Shown one piece after another: positions 7,096-15,105 of a DNA stretch of 62,805 nucleotides. How positions within the stretch are numbered: the stretch's first letter is position 1; every line of letters begins with the position of its first letter. The stretch is taken from NCBI GenBank assembly GCA_028818385.1, contig JAPPNY010000078.1:1-62805 (forward strand). Reading direction: 5' to 3'. Source of the stretch: Spirochaetaceae bacterium (GTDB taxonomy: Bacteria > Spirochaetota > Spirochaetia > SZUA-6 > Bin103). The position numbers and the translations under genes are program-made. A model generated the notes under the pieces. The model was not told where the DNA came from. It saw nothing but the letters and a program-made list of their open reading frames with translations, and made no database searches.

Positions 7096-8487
7096 TTATC
7101 CCCCGAGCCCACGCACCGCATGCGCCGGGTAGGCGTCGCGGGCCGCGCGCGCGGTCAGCTCGCCCAGCGCCACGAGCTCCAGGTGGTCCGGCAGGCGCGC
7201 TCCGTAGAGATCCCGGAAGGCGGCCACGCCCGACGGTGAAGAGAACGCCACCAGCGAGATGCCGGCAAGCTCCTCGCGCGCCGCGTCCGCGCGCGGCACC
7301 GTCCGGTAGACGGCCACCTCATCGACCCGGTTGCCGGCGGCGCGCAACCCGGCCGCCAGCGTGTCACGGGCCAGCTCCGACGCCGGCAGCAGGATGCGCG
7401 CGCCGCTGACGCCGGCCGCGGCGTAGGCGGCCAGCAGCCCGGCGGCACCGTTGCCCGCCCCGGTCAGGTCGGCGGCCAGCCCCCGGCGGGAGAGCTCCGC
7501 GGCCGTGGCTTCGCCGACGGCGGCGATCGTCCGGCCGGCCCCCGCGCGCGCGTAGCGGCCGGCGGCGCGAAGCTCCCGGAGGAAGAAGCCGACCGTGTGA
7601 CGGCTGGTGAAGGCGACGTGGTCGATCTCCTCCAGCCGGTCGATCGCCTGCCGCACCGCGGCGCGGTCGGCGGCGGGCTCGGTATCGACGAGCGGGGTAT
7701 GGATCGGCTCTCCGAGGTGGGCGAACGGTTCCGTCCGCGTCCCGGTCACCAGGACCTTGGGCCGGGCGGCGTACCAGCCGCCTTCCGCCGCGTCGAATGC
7801 GGCCGCCGCCGCGCCTCCGACGACGATCACGCTGGGCGAGGCGGCGACGGCTTCACCCGCGCGGATGAGCTCCAGGCTGGTCAGCGTGCTCTGCTGGTCC
7901 GGCAGCGTCGCGTCACGGACGATCAGGACCGGGGTTGCCGCCGGCCACCCCGCATCCAGCACGGCGCCCGCGACCCGCGCCAGCGACGCGGCCGCCATGT
8001 AGTAGACGATGGTATCCACGGCCGGCACCGGGATCGGTTCGGCGTGACCGGTGCAGAACGCCACGGAGGAGGAACGTTCCCGGTGCGTCAGCGCGACGCC
8101 GCAGTAGGCGGCGGCGCCCATGGCGGCCGGCACGCCGGGGATCACCTCGTAGTCGATGCCGGCGCGCTGCAGCGCTTCCACCTCCTCACCGCCGCGCCCG
8201 AAGAGAAACGGATCGCCGCCCTTGAGCCGGCAGACCGCGCGGCCGGCGCGGGCGAGCCGGACCAGAAGCGCCTGGATCTCTGCCTGCGGCTGCCCCTGCC
8301 CGCCGGCCCGCTTGCCGACGTAGTGCCGCCGGGCGCCGCAGGACCCGACGATCCGCTCCGACACCAGGGCGTCGTAGACCACGTCGTCGGCCGCCATCAG
8401 CGCCGCCCGTCCGCGCTCGGTCAGCAGGCCGGGGTCGCCCGGACCGGCGCCGACCAGGGTGACCCTGCCCGCTCTTCGGCCGTTCAT
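7096..8487 (-). CDS. cobA/hemD: Fused uroporphyrinogen-III C-methyltransferase / uroporphyrinogen-III synthase
   Basis: A two-domain tetrapyrrole enzyme of 463 residues. The N-terminal half (about 1-240) is a SUMT (CobA): VTLVGAGPGDPGLLTERGR, YVGKRAG, RLKGGDPFLFGRGGEE and EVIPGVPAAMGAAAY. It would methylate uroporphyrinogen III towards sirohaem or cobalamin. The C-terminal half (about 250-463) is a HemD-like uroporphyrinogen-III synthase, with VLVTGTR near its start and VAFSSPSGVAAF near its end. The ATG at 8487 places the first strand correctly; an upstream ATG at 8514 would overlap mnmA. Such fusions are known in Firmicutes and some spirochaetes. Other haem genes are outside the window. Confidence 0.92.
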   Translation of the reverse strand: MNGRRAGRVTLVGAGPGDPGLLTERGRAALMAADDVVYDALVSERIVGSCGARRHYVGKRAGGQGQPQAEIQALLVRLARAGRAVCRLKGGDPFLFGRGGEEVEALQRAGIDYEVIPGVPAAMGAAAYCGVALTHRERSSSVAFCTGHAEPIPVPAVDTIVYYMAAASLARVAGAVLDAGWPAATPVLIVRDATLPDQQSTLTSLELIRAGEAVAASPSVIVVGGAAAAAFDAAEGGWYAARPKVLVTGTRTEPFAHLGEPIHTPLVDTEPAADRAAVRQAIDRLEEIDHVAFTSRHTVGFFLRELRAAGRYARAGAGRTIAAVGEATAAELSRRGLAADLTGAGNGAAGLLAAYAAAGVSGARILLPASELARDTLAAGLRAAGNRVDEVAVYRTVPRADAAREELAGISLVAFSSPSGVAAFRDLYGARLPDHLELVALGELTARAARDAYPAHAVRGLGG

Positions 8488-8500
8488 CCCGGCACGGCGG

Positions 8501-9595
8501 TCACGAGCCGCCATCCGCCGGGTCCGCGGCCAGCGGTTCGATCACGTCGAGCGGCTCGATTACGCCGCCCCCCCGGCACTCCTCGCCGTCGTAGAGCACC
8601 GCGAACTGGCCGGAAGCGACGGTGAGCGGGCTGTCCGTGCGCACGACCACCCGGTCCGGGACGGCCGTCGGGGTGACCGTGCAGGCGTGCGAGGCCGGCC
8701 CGTGCCTGACCTTGACCCGTGCCGGCCCGGCCGGGGCGTCGCCGCCGATCCAGTTGGCGCCGGTCAGTCCGAAGGCGCCGTCCGCGTGTGCGGCCGGCGC
8801 GCGGCTGACGGTGACCCGGTTGCCGGACGGGTCCTTGTCCACGACGTACCAGGGGCCGTCCCCCAGTCCCAGCCCCTGCCGCTGGCCGACCGTGAAGAAG
8901 TGATGGCCGCGATGCTCGCCGAGCAGGCGGCCGCTCTCCCGCTCCACGATCGGCCCGCGCCGCTCGCCCAGCCGCCGGCGCACGAAGTCGCGGTAGCTGA
9001 TCCGGCCCAGGAAGCAGATGCCCTGGCTGTCCGGCCGCGCGCGGGTCGGCAGGCCGTGCGCGGCCGCCTCGGCGCGGATGCACGCCTTCGGCGAGTCCCC
9101 GATCGGGAACACCGCGCTTGCGAGTTGCCGTTCGCTCACGTATGCCAGGAAATAGGTCTGATCCTTGACAGGATCGGGGGCGGTGCGCAGCCGCGGGCCG
9201 GCGCCGGTGTCAACCACGCGCGCGTAGTGGCCGGTGGCGACCGTGTCGAATCCGTCCGCGAAACGCTCCGTGAACACCCCGAACTTGATGTGGCGGTTGC
9301 ACATCAGGTCCGGGCTGGGCGTGTTGCCGGCGCGCAACTCGCGCACGACGTAGTCCAGTACGCGCTCCAGGTACTCCTGCTGGACGGAGACCACGAGCAG
9401 CGGCACGCGCCGCTGCTCGCAGACCGCGCGCGCGTATTCCAGGTCCTCCTGCCACGGGCAGTCGCCCAGGCCGGCCAACTCCTCCTCAAGCCAGACCTTG
9501 AGGTAGAAGGCGGTGACGCGGGCGCCCGACTCCTGCAGCCGTACCAGCGCCACCGAACTGTCGACGCCGCCGGACAGGAGCAGGGCGGCGTGCAA
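8501..9595 (-). CDS. mnmA: tRNA-specific 2-thiouridylase MnmA
   Basis: MnmA thiolates U34 of the tRNAs for Lys, Glu and Gln using ATP and a sulfur relay. The 364-residue protein begins with the PP-loop LLLSGGVDSSVAL (residues 5-17). It carries the two catalytic cysteines in PSPDLMCNRHIKF and DSQGICFLG, as well as ATGHYARV, KDQTYFLAYV and FFTVGQRQGLGLG. The start ATG at 9595 lies just before the PP-loop as in family members. It is six bases downstream of the peroxiredoxin gene, within a leftward run of tightly packed genes reaching back to lysS. Confidence 0.95.
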   Translation of the reverse strand: MHAALLLSGGVDSSVALVRLQESGARVTAFYLKVWLEEELAGLGDCPWQEDLEYARAVCEQRRVPLLVVSVQQEYLERVLDYVVRELRAGNTPSPDLMCNRHIKFGVFTERFADGFDTVATGHYARVVDTGAGPRLRTAPDPVKDQTYFLAYVSERQLASAVFPIGDSPKACIRAEAAAHGLPTRARPDSQGICFLGRISYRDFVRRRLGERRGPIVERESGRLLGEHRGHHFFTVGQRQGLGLGDGPWYVVDKDPSGNRVTVSRAPAAHADGAFGLTGANWIGGDAPAGPARVKVRHGPASHACTVTPTAVPDRVVVRTDSPLTVASGQFAVLYDGEECRGGGVIEPLDVIEPLAADPADGGS

Positions 9596-9601
9596 TATGG
9601 C

Positions 9602-10060
9602 TTACCCCTCGGCTGCCGCCAGCGCGTTCGGGACCGTGTCTTCCGGCGTCACCGGCGACCAGGCGCCGCGCAACGTTCCGTCGGCGCCGACCAGGAACGA
9701 CGAGCGGATCAGGCCCATGCCGGTCTTGCCGAACACCGTGCGCTCGCCCCACGCGCCGTAGGCGTCGATCATCGCGCGCTCGGTGTCGCAAAGCAGCGGG
9801 AAGCCCAGCGAGAACTTGTCGTCGAATCGCTTCTGCGCGCCCGGACCGTCGGGGCTGACGCCGACGGCGGCGATGCCCTTCGCGGCCAGGTCGGCCGCGT
9901 GGTCGCGCACCGAGCACGACTGCCGGGTGCATCCGGGGGTGTCGGCCCGCGGATAGAAGTAGATCAAGAGCTGCCGGCCCGCGTAGTCGGCCAGGCTGTG
10001 GGTGTTGCCGTCCTGGTCCTGCAGCGAGAAGTCGGGCGCGGGGTCACCTGCGCTCAGCAT
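9602..10060 (-). CDS. bcp: Bcp/AhpE-type thioredoxin-dependent peroxiredoxin
   Basis: A 152-residue peroxiredoxin that reduces hydrogen peroxide and organic peroxides. The peroxidatic cysteine motif is FYPRADTPGCTRQSCSVRD (about residues 37-55), with a second cysteine five positions later as in the Bcp subfamily. PDFSLQDQDG near the start and VGVSPDGPGAQKRFDDKF are also typical. Two ATGs (10066 and 10060) are close together. The second is chosen because a gggagg Shine-Dalgarno sequence is about six bases ahead of it. The start region overlaps the 3' end of rpiA by 17 bases. Confidence 0.93.
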   Translation of the reverse strand: MLSAGDPAPDFSLQDQDGNTHSLADYAGRQLLIYFYPRADTPGCTRQSCSVRDHAADLAAKGIAAVGVSPDGPGAQKRFDDKFSLGFPLLCDTERAMIDAYGAWGERTVFGKTGMGLIRSSFLVGADGTLRGAWSPVTPEDTVPNALAAAEG

Positions 10061-10769
10061 GTGCATCCTCCCCCGGTCGGTACCGGGTGACGTCGGTTTC
10101 GCTCCGGCCGACGAACAGGTCGTCCACCGGTCGCGTGAAGATACCAACGCAGACGACGCCGGGCACAGTGGCGAGCTCGCGCTCGACCGCTTCCGGGTCG
10201 AAGGCGCCGGCCGGCTGCACGTCGATGATCAGGTTGCCGTGGTCGGTGATCACCGGGCCGGCCTTGCGCACCGCTTCGCGCACCGTTCCGGGAAGTCCCA
10301 GCCGGGCGAGCGCCCGCTCGGCCACGGCCAGGGCGTCGGGGACGACCTCCACCGGCAGCGGGTGCCGGGTGCCGAGCCGGTCGACCAGCTTGCCGTCGTC
10401 CACGACGACCGCGTAGCGGGCCGCGACGGCGGCGACGATCTTCTCGGTCAGCAGCGCCGCGCCGCCGCCCTTGGTCAGCCGCCAGGCGGGGTCCACCTCG
10501 TCGGCGCCGTCGATCAGCACATCCACCTCGCCGCGCACCGACGGGTCGCTCAGCCCCACCGGCGACAGCCCCAGCTCCCAGCAGGCGATCTGCGCCTGCC
10601 GGCTGGTGGGCACGACCGCCAGGCCGGACAGGCGGCCGGCCGCGACCTCGGCGCCCACGCGGCGGATCACCTCCAGCGCCGTGGAGCCCGACCCCAGTCC
10701 CAGGCGCTGGCCGTCGCGGATCAACGCCGTTACGGCCGCGCGGGCGATCTCGGCCTTCAGATCAGCCAT
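10044..10769 (-). CDS. rpiA: Ribose-5-phosphate isomerase A
   Basis: RpiA interconverts ribose-5-phosphate and ribulose-5-phosphate in the pentose phosphate pathway. The 241-residue protein has all key stretches: GLGSGSTALEVIRR (phosphate loop, about residues 24-37), VPTSRQAQ, DVLIDGADEVD (catalytic Asp/Asp), KGGGAALLTEKIVA (about 118) and DNGNLIID in the variant form DHGNLIIDV. The C-terminal tail after FVGRSE is longer and less conserved than usual and overlaps the next gene. The start ATG at 10769 overlaps the end of lysS by eight bases, so the two are translationally coupled. Confidence 0.95.
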   Translation of the reverse strand: MADLKAEIARAAVTALIRDGQRLGLGSGSTALEVIRRVGAEVAAGRLSGLAVVPTSRQAQIACWELGLSPVGLSDPSVRGEVDVLIDGADEVDPAWRLTKGGGAALLTEKIVAAVAARYAVVVDDGKLVDRLGTRHPLPVEVVPDALAVAERALARLGLPGTVREAVRKAGPVITDHGNLIIDVQPAGAFDPEAVERELATVPGVVCVGIFTRPVDDLFVGRSETDVTRYRPGEDAHAERR

Positions 10770-12396
10770 CGCGTGCCGTGACGTTGGCCAGCAGCGCGTC
10801 GATGCGGGACACGCCGATCGTGAGGATGAACTCCGCCAGGCGGGGTCCGCGGTCCTGGTCGATCAGGACCCGGTACAGCTCCGCGAACAGTTCCCGCGCC
10901 TCCATGCCGTGCGCGGCCGCCACGTCGTAGATGGCCTGGTTCACCGCCTTCGCGTCGGAGGAGTCGCCGCCGGCCGGTCCCCGGCCGCTGGCCAGCCGCT
11001 CGCGAAGGCCGGCGACGGCGGCGGCCACCGGCGCGCTCACCGGCACCGGAGGCGCGCCGGGATCGCGCAGCCGAAAGCGGAACCCTTCGGGCGCATGGGT
11101 CGTGATCCAGTGCCAGGCGCAACGGGCGCGGTCCTGCAGTCGGTCGCCGGCGGCACTGCCGGCGGCACTGCCGGCGGCACCGTTCAGCAGGCTTGCCACG
11201 ACCCCTTCGATGTCGCCGTCGTGGATCTGCAGCAGGCTGCACAGGTGGCGGAACGAAACCTCGACCTGCCCGGCCGGGAGCGGCGCGTCCGGGTCGACCT
11301 CGCTCAGCTCGATCGCACGGCCCTCGCGTATCCGCCGTGGCTCCGCAGCCGGTTCCGTGCCGCGGCCCACGCGCCCGGCCCGGTCGTAGTCCTCGTAGGT
11401 CTTCAGCACGTCCAGGTCGAAGGAGATCTCGAACTCGCGGTCGGGGCGCGTGCGCGCGAACAGGTAGCGGACGACCTCGGGCTGATAGACCGCCAGCGCG
11501 TCGGCGGGCGAGATCAACTGGCCGCTCGACGACGCCATGGTGCCCACGCCGCGGACGTTGATCCAGTCGAACTTGAGCGTGGCCGGCGGCGGCCTGCCGA
11601 ACACCTCGCCGGCGATCGGCGCAGCGGTCTCCCAGGACCCGCCGGCGGTATGGTGGTCCTTGCCGGCCGCCTCGAAATCGACGCCGTGGTGGGCCCAGCG
11701 CATCGGCCAGTCGACGCGCCAGCCCAGCTTCACGCCGTCCCCGCGCCGCAGGTCGGCCGTCCGCTCGGCGTCGCACGCCGCGCAGCGGTAGGTCAGCCCG
11801 TAGTCGCCGTCCCAGCTCAGCACGGCGGTGCCCGCCGCCCCGGCGCCGCAGGCGCAGTACACCTCCACCGGCCACCAGTCGGCTGCGAGCGGGGTGGTGC
11901 GCTGCCGGTCGAGCAACTCGCGCAGCCGCTGCCGGTGGCGCAGCGCCGTGCGCACCCCTTCGGCGTAGGCGCCGCCGCCGTACATCTCGGCCTGCGAGAT
12001 CCACTCCGGCTCGATGCCCAGCCGCGCCATCTGCTCCTCGAACACGCCCGCGAAGTGGCGGGCATAGCTCGCGGCGGCGCCGTATGGATCGGGGATCTCC
12101 GAGAGCGGCGCGCCGATGTAGCGCTCCCAGCCGTCACCCGGCAGGTTCGTCGGCACCTTGCGGAACCGGTCGTAATCGTCCCACAGGTAGATGAAGCGCA
12201 CCCCGTAGCCCGTCCGGCGCAGGGCGCGCGCGATCAGTTCCGGCGTGATGATCTCGCGCATGTTGCCGAAGTGCACGGTCCCGGACGGGGTGATGCCGGC
12301 CGCCAGCACGTAGCAGTCCCGCTCGCCGCGCTGGCGGACGATCCGCTCCGCGGTCGCGTCGGCCCAGTGCACGGCCCCTTTCGCGACCTTGCTCAT
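10762..12396 (-). CDS. lysS: Class I lysyl-tRNA synthetase
   Basis: A 544-residue class I LysRS, the Rossmann-fold type found in archaea, spirochaetes and some alphaproteobacteria. The HIGH-type motif is SGTVHFGNMRE (about residues 37-47) and the KMSKS-type motif is TMASSSGQL (about 303). YLWDDYDRFRKVP and the zinc-like cysteines CACG and CAAC (about 185-215) also fit. A 12-bp sequence is repeated three times at 11146-11181 and adds a GSAAGSAAG stretch in the C-terminal domain that conserved homologues are not expected to need. The ATG at 12396 is the first gene start after an 88-base gap, so the leftward operon down to cobA/hemD may begin here. Confidence 0.95.
   Translation of the reverse strand: MSKVAKGAVHWADATAERIVRQRGERDCYVLAAGITPSGTVHFGNMREIITPELIARALRRTGYGVRFIYLWDDYDRFRKVPTNLPGDGWERYIGAPLSEIPDPYGAAASYARHFAGVFEEQMARLGIEPEWISQAEMYGGGAYAEGVRTALRHRQRLRELLDRQRTTPLAADWWPVEVYCACGAGAAGTAVLSWDGDYGLTYRCAACDAERTADLRRGDGVKLGWRVDWPMRWAHHGVDFEAAGKDHHTAGGSWETAAPIAGEVFGRPPPATLKFDWINVRGVGTMASSSGQLISPADALAVYQPEVVRYLFARTRPDREFEISFDLDVLKTYEDYDRAGRVGRGTEPAAEPRRIREGRAIELSEVDPDAPLPAGQVEVSFRHLCSLLQIHDGDIEGVVASLLNGAAGSAAGSAAGDRLQDRARCAWHWITTHAPEGFRFRLRDPGAPPVPVSAPVAAAVAGLRERLASGRGPAGGDSSDAKAVNQAIYDVAAAHGMEARELFAELYRVLIDQDRGPRLAEFILTIGVSRIDALLANVTARDG
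11146..11181 (+). repeat. Triplicated 12-bp repeat inside lysS
   Basis: Three head-to-tail copies of gccggcggcact, the last differing at its final base. Being a multiple of three, the repeat keeps frame and encodes Ala-Gly-Ser-Ala units in the synthetase C-terminal domain. Slippage could change the copy number without breaking the gene. Confidence 0.9.
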
Positions 12397-12484
12397 CGAT
12401 TTAGTTATTGCGAAATCTGTCGGGCCGGTAGCCCCGAGTCACGCGCCTCACAGTCACCCACGGATCCGCCCCCTCAACCGCCGC

Positions 12485-13732
12485 CTACTGTGAGTTCCCC
12501 GTCTCGGTCGCCACAAATTTTGCACGCGCCGAGTCTATTCTTTTCAACCTCTCCAACGCCGCACCAGCATCGTCCCCTCTACCTGCCTTTGCAAACACTC
12601 CAACTGCGTGCGCCAAATGATCTACATCCGGCTTCCCCTGATCCGCAATCGACCTGGAGGCTGCCCCACACGACTTACCAAGCATCCCCATGCTCTCGTA
12701 AACCACCGACAGATTGTACAGATATGATCTGTCGTCCGGTGCCAACTCCAACGCTCTCTCGAGTGAAGAAAGCGCCTCCTCATAGTAACCCGCGCCGTGT
12801 TGAACCATCGAATGCTGATTATACAAGTATGCCTTTTGAGAGCCGTCAAGATCCCCCCTCTCTTCGAGGCCCTTGTTTATCACCGACTCCAGGTACTTTG
12901 CCCCTTCTTCCTTATCATCCGTGGTAACATAGTACTGCACCATGCTCGAAACAGCAGCCATAAACGCCTCTGTCCCGAGTTCCTCGGTGTCGGCCTCCAG
13001 GGCTCGCTTTAGTGCGGATGCCCCTGCGACAATCCCGTTTAGGGCCACTACGGAAGCCGCCTGTACCACAGCATCGTGCTTTGCGCCTAGTGCGTTCTCG
13101 AGTCGTGGGAGAAGCCCGACAAGAGCAGACAGATTGCCCTGAACGATCGCTTCCTGCATGGCTTTCACCGGGTTAGTCAGAAGGGAAGCTTCCGGACCCC
13201 CTTCCGCAGACTGCGGCGACACTCCTATGTCCATGATACGTCTTTCAATGCGCGTCAACGTGTCCGCAATCGCAGACATGCTCGCCCCCGACGAAGACGA
13301 CGAAAAACCCGACTTACGGATCTCCTCGATGAATGCTTGGATCTCCACAACGGTTCTTCTTATGGACCGCGGATCGCTAAGGTTGTACCTTATCGTCCGA
13401 ATTCCAGAGAGATCGAAGGGAATTTTCTGTGACGTTTCAATCAACTGAATGCACGGTCGCCCAGCCTCGTGTCGACGGCCACACTCGTAAAACACGTTCG
13501 GATTGTGCCCCGTCAGATCGACAATACACAAGTCCGATTCTTGAACATATCGGAGAATGTCTTCACTGATTGAACCCGGCCCCGGGATTCTGTCAGCGCG
13601 CTTCACCGAGAATCCGAATTTCTCCACCGACGGTTGCACGATAAGATCGAAGAAGTCGTCTGCAGACTGACGAACCTCCGTGTCAGGCTCTCCTATTGGA
13701 GAGATCACGAAACAAGTGTGTTCTGCCGACAT
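12485..13732 (-). CDS. Nucleoside-deoxyribosyltransferase/TIR-like domain protein with C-terminal TPR repeats
   Basis: A 415-residue protein in two parts. Residues 1-145 form a Rossmann-like domain related to nucleoside 2-deoxyribosyltransferase and TIR-like folds: FVISPIGEPDTEVRQSADDF, VKRADRIPGPGSISEDI, then DLCIVDLTGHNPNVFYECG. Proteins with this signature often sit in defence loci, where such folds bind or cleave nucleotides, but activity here is not shown. Residues about 285-415 contain TPR-like helices (YEEALSSLERALELAPDDRS and following). The ATG at 13732 directly follows the upstream gene with an aaggg-type ribosome site. G+C content is visibly lower (about 55 percent in a sampled line) than in flanking genes, which suggests acquisition by transfer. 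Confidence 0.75.
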   Translation of the reverse strand: MSAEHTCFVISPIGEPDTEVRQSADDFFDLIVQPSVEKFGFSVKRADRIPGPGSISEDILRYVQESDLCIVDLTGHNPNVFYECGRRHEAGRPCIQLIETSQKIPFDLSGIRTIRYNLSDPRSIRRTVVEIQAFIEEIRKSGFSSSSSGASMSAIADTLTRIERRIMDIGVSPQSAEGGPEASLLTNPVKAMQEAIVQGNLSALVGLLPRLENALGAKHDAVVQAASVVALNGIVAGASALKRALEADTEELGTEAFMAAVSSMVQYYVTTDDKEEGAKYLESVINKGLEERGDLDGSQKAYLYNQHSMVQHGAGYYEEALSSLERALELAPDDRSYLYNLSVVYESMGMLGKSCGAASRSIADQGKPDVDHLAHAVGVFAKAGRGDDAGAALERLKRIDSARAKFVATETGNSQ

Positions 13733-13737
13733 CGACC

Positions 13738-14348
13738 TTACCCCTTCATCACAACGATCTCGAAGATGTTGTTTTTGTCCCAGACGGCGAACCAAAGGCC
13801 TTTAAGTTTACTCCCTCAATACCAGCTAGCCTTAGTTCGATCAGGATGTTCGTATGCTTGAACTGACGGGGATCGATGGCGATCCAAATCCGACCGTTAT
13901 ACTCGTCCTTTGATGGCATGGACCATTTCCTGGTAGTAGTCAACTCACGAGTCAATTGTCGCGACATAGGTCGTGAGCTGGGTGTCTGATGTGTTCGGAG
14001 CGACCTCGCTATGACACCTGTGGCAATAGCGGGCCCACAAATCGATTGCAGCAAGTTCCGGAGTTGTTGCTTGGCGAATTCGGGGAGCAAATATAGATTC
14101 AGACCGCTCCACGCAAGCTCTCCGGCCCGGTCGTGCATGCCTGCCTTGTAGTACAACGACGCCACGCTTACCCATGAGATCCCAAGTGTGCGCGTTTTCG
14201 CATGTTCCAGGTGTCGGATCGCGCAAAGTTCGGCGTCAGCCGCCCGCCTGTATAGTGTTCGTGCGCGCTCATCGTGACCGGCTCGCAATTCGGCTTGAGC
14301 TTCAGAGGCGAGGCGCTCGCTAACCCTATGGTGCCCAATCCATGACAT
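13738..14348 (-). pseudogene. Unknown conserved-type protein with helical N-terminus, frameshifted near its end
   Basis: From the ATG at 14348 the frame encodes a helical, TPR-like N-terminus (SERLASEAQAELRAGHDERA, then KTRTLGISWVSVASLYYKAG and LPEFAKQQLRNLLQS). It continues to a beta-rich part with GRIWIAIDPRQFKHTNILIE. The straight frame ends at 13749 with a poor tail. Adding one base near 13811-13817 gives a much better C-terminus (KGLWFAVWDKNNIFEIVVMKG) whose stop at 13738-13740 is five bases before the start of the next gene. An internal ATG at 13967 could make the last 76 residues a separate small protein. I do not recognise the family with certainty. It sits ten bases after the gene upstream. 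Confidence 0.55.
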
Positions 14349-14357
14349 ATTATCCCC

Positions 14358-14915
14358 TCAGTGGCGCGTACGATCCGCCACTATACCCGCCATCACGATT
14401 AGGAGAGCCCTAAAGCCAACGACCACTGCCAAGGCAGGTAAGTCGCTATTCCCTGACTCGGCTTGCTCCAACTTGGCCTTTAGTCGCTGTGTGATTGTAC
14501 CCGCCATTCCACGATCGATGCCAGACACCTCAAGCCGTGAACAATTCTCAAAGTTTTCGGGTGGGTCTCCTCCAGGCGGTGCCATGTAATAGTCCGCGCC
14601 CGTCATGGTCTCTGCTCGACCCACGGCGACGAGGCCCGACAATTCCGCTGCTGCGAGGCCACAGGCGCAGGCACCAAACTCTGTTGCCTCGTTACTGTTC
14701 GCCCATGCTCCGAGCGTCCTCCTGTCGGCTGGGTGCCATCGGGCCGTGGCTTTCGATCGTGAACCGTTGCAGTCCAGATCAAATTCGGTGGGTGTACAAT
14801 GGTGCCGATCTAGACAGACGCGCGCGGCCTCGGTAAACAATTTCGCGATTGGTTTGGTCAGTCCATAGTGACGCTGGTGCATGTTGTGGATCGGCAAGTA
14901 CGGTTGGGGCGGCAT
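14358..14915 (-). CDS. Unknown protein, first gene of the low-G+C cluster
   Basis: A 185-residue protein of unknown function. It has HYGLTKPIAKLFTEAARVCL near the start, a central GAWANSNEATEFGACACGLA segment, and ADYYMAPPG followed by CSRLEVSGIDRG, ending in a hydrophobic SDLPALAVVVGFRALLIVMA stretch. The segments look like a real, conserved soluble fold with an alpha-helical amphipathic end. The start is uncertain: ATG 14915 has an agga ribosome site nine bases ahead, and ATG 14882 is the alternative. The open frame upstream to 15260 overlaps csb2 and is not credible. The tight spacing to the next gene (ten bases) suggests a single operon of two or three genes with the TIR-like protein. Confidence 0.6.
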   Translation of the reverse strand: MPPQPYLPIHNMHQRHYGLTKPIAKLFTEAARVCLDRHHCTPTEFDLDCNGSRSKATARWHPADRRTLGAWANSNEATEFGACACGLAAAELSGLVAVGRAETMTGADYYMAPPGGDPPENFENCSRLEVSGIDRGMAGTITQRLKAKLEQAESGNSDLPALAVVVGFRALLIVMAGIVADRTRH

Positions 14916-14981
14916 ACAGGCTTCCTGAAGGTGGTCTCGGTTGATGGAGCCGGACACGGGCAACCTACAGTGAGGACCCGT

Positions 14982-15013
14982 TGGTTGGCAACCGCAGTGA
15001 GCCAAGCCAACCA
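14982..15013. repeat. Small inverted repeat upstream of the low-G+C cluster
   Basis: tggttggc at 14982-14989 is inverted as gccaacca at 15006-15013 with a 16-base spacer, about 70 bases upstream of the first cluster gene. It could be an operator or the end of the csb2 transcript. No T-run follows, so a classical terminator is not supported. Confidence 0.5.
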
Positions 15014-15061
15014 GCCGCTGCGTTGCCTTTGCTTGCGTTTCTTGCTGATGCGTCCGCCACA

Positions 15062-15100
15062 GGGCTCTCGCCAGGAGGTGCGGCGTGGTCTGAGCATGCC
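15062..15100 (-). repeat. 39-bp outward-facing repeat, left copy
   Basis: The reverse complement of this stretch matches 22024-22062 at 36 of 39 positions, including a perfect 26-base core (15062-15087 against 22037-22062). It begins six bases beyond the csb2 stop. Weaker similarity seems to continue outward for a few tens of bases. The two copies lie in inverted orientation around the cas operon. It is not a CRISPR repeat array: there are only two copies, 7 kb apart. Confidence 0.85.
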
Positions 15101-15105
15101 AGCCG

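Noticed and set aside
11146..11181. Three regular repeats considered as CRISPR
   Set aside because: They are head-to-tail 12-bp units without spacers inside a coding gene.
12447..12494. An 8-bp inverted repeat (ctcacagt/actgtgag) across the end of the TIR-like gene considered as its terminator
   Set aside because: The stem is short, the loop is 32 bases and there is no T-run.
13945..14226. A 93-codon frame inside the middle cluster gene considered as a separate protein
   Set aside because: It overlaps a much better frame for its first two thirds; its end could belong to an alternative frameshifted reading, but joining it needs a two-base change and is not supported.
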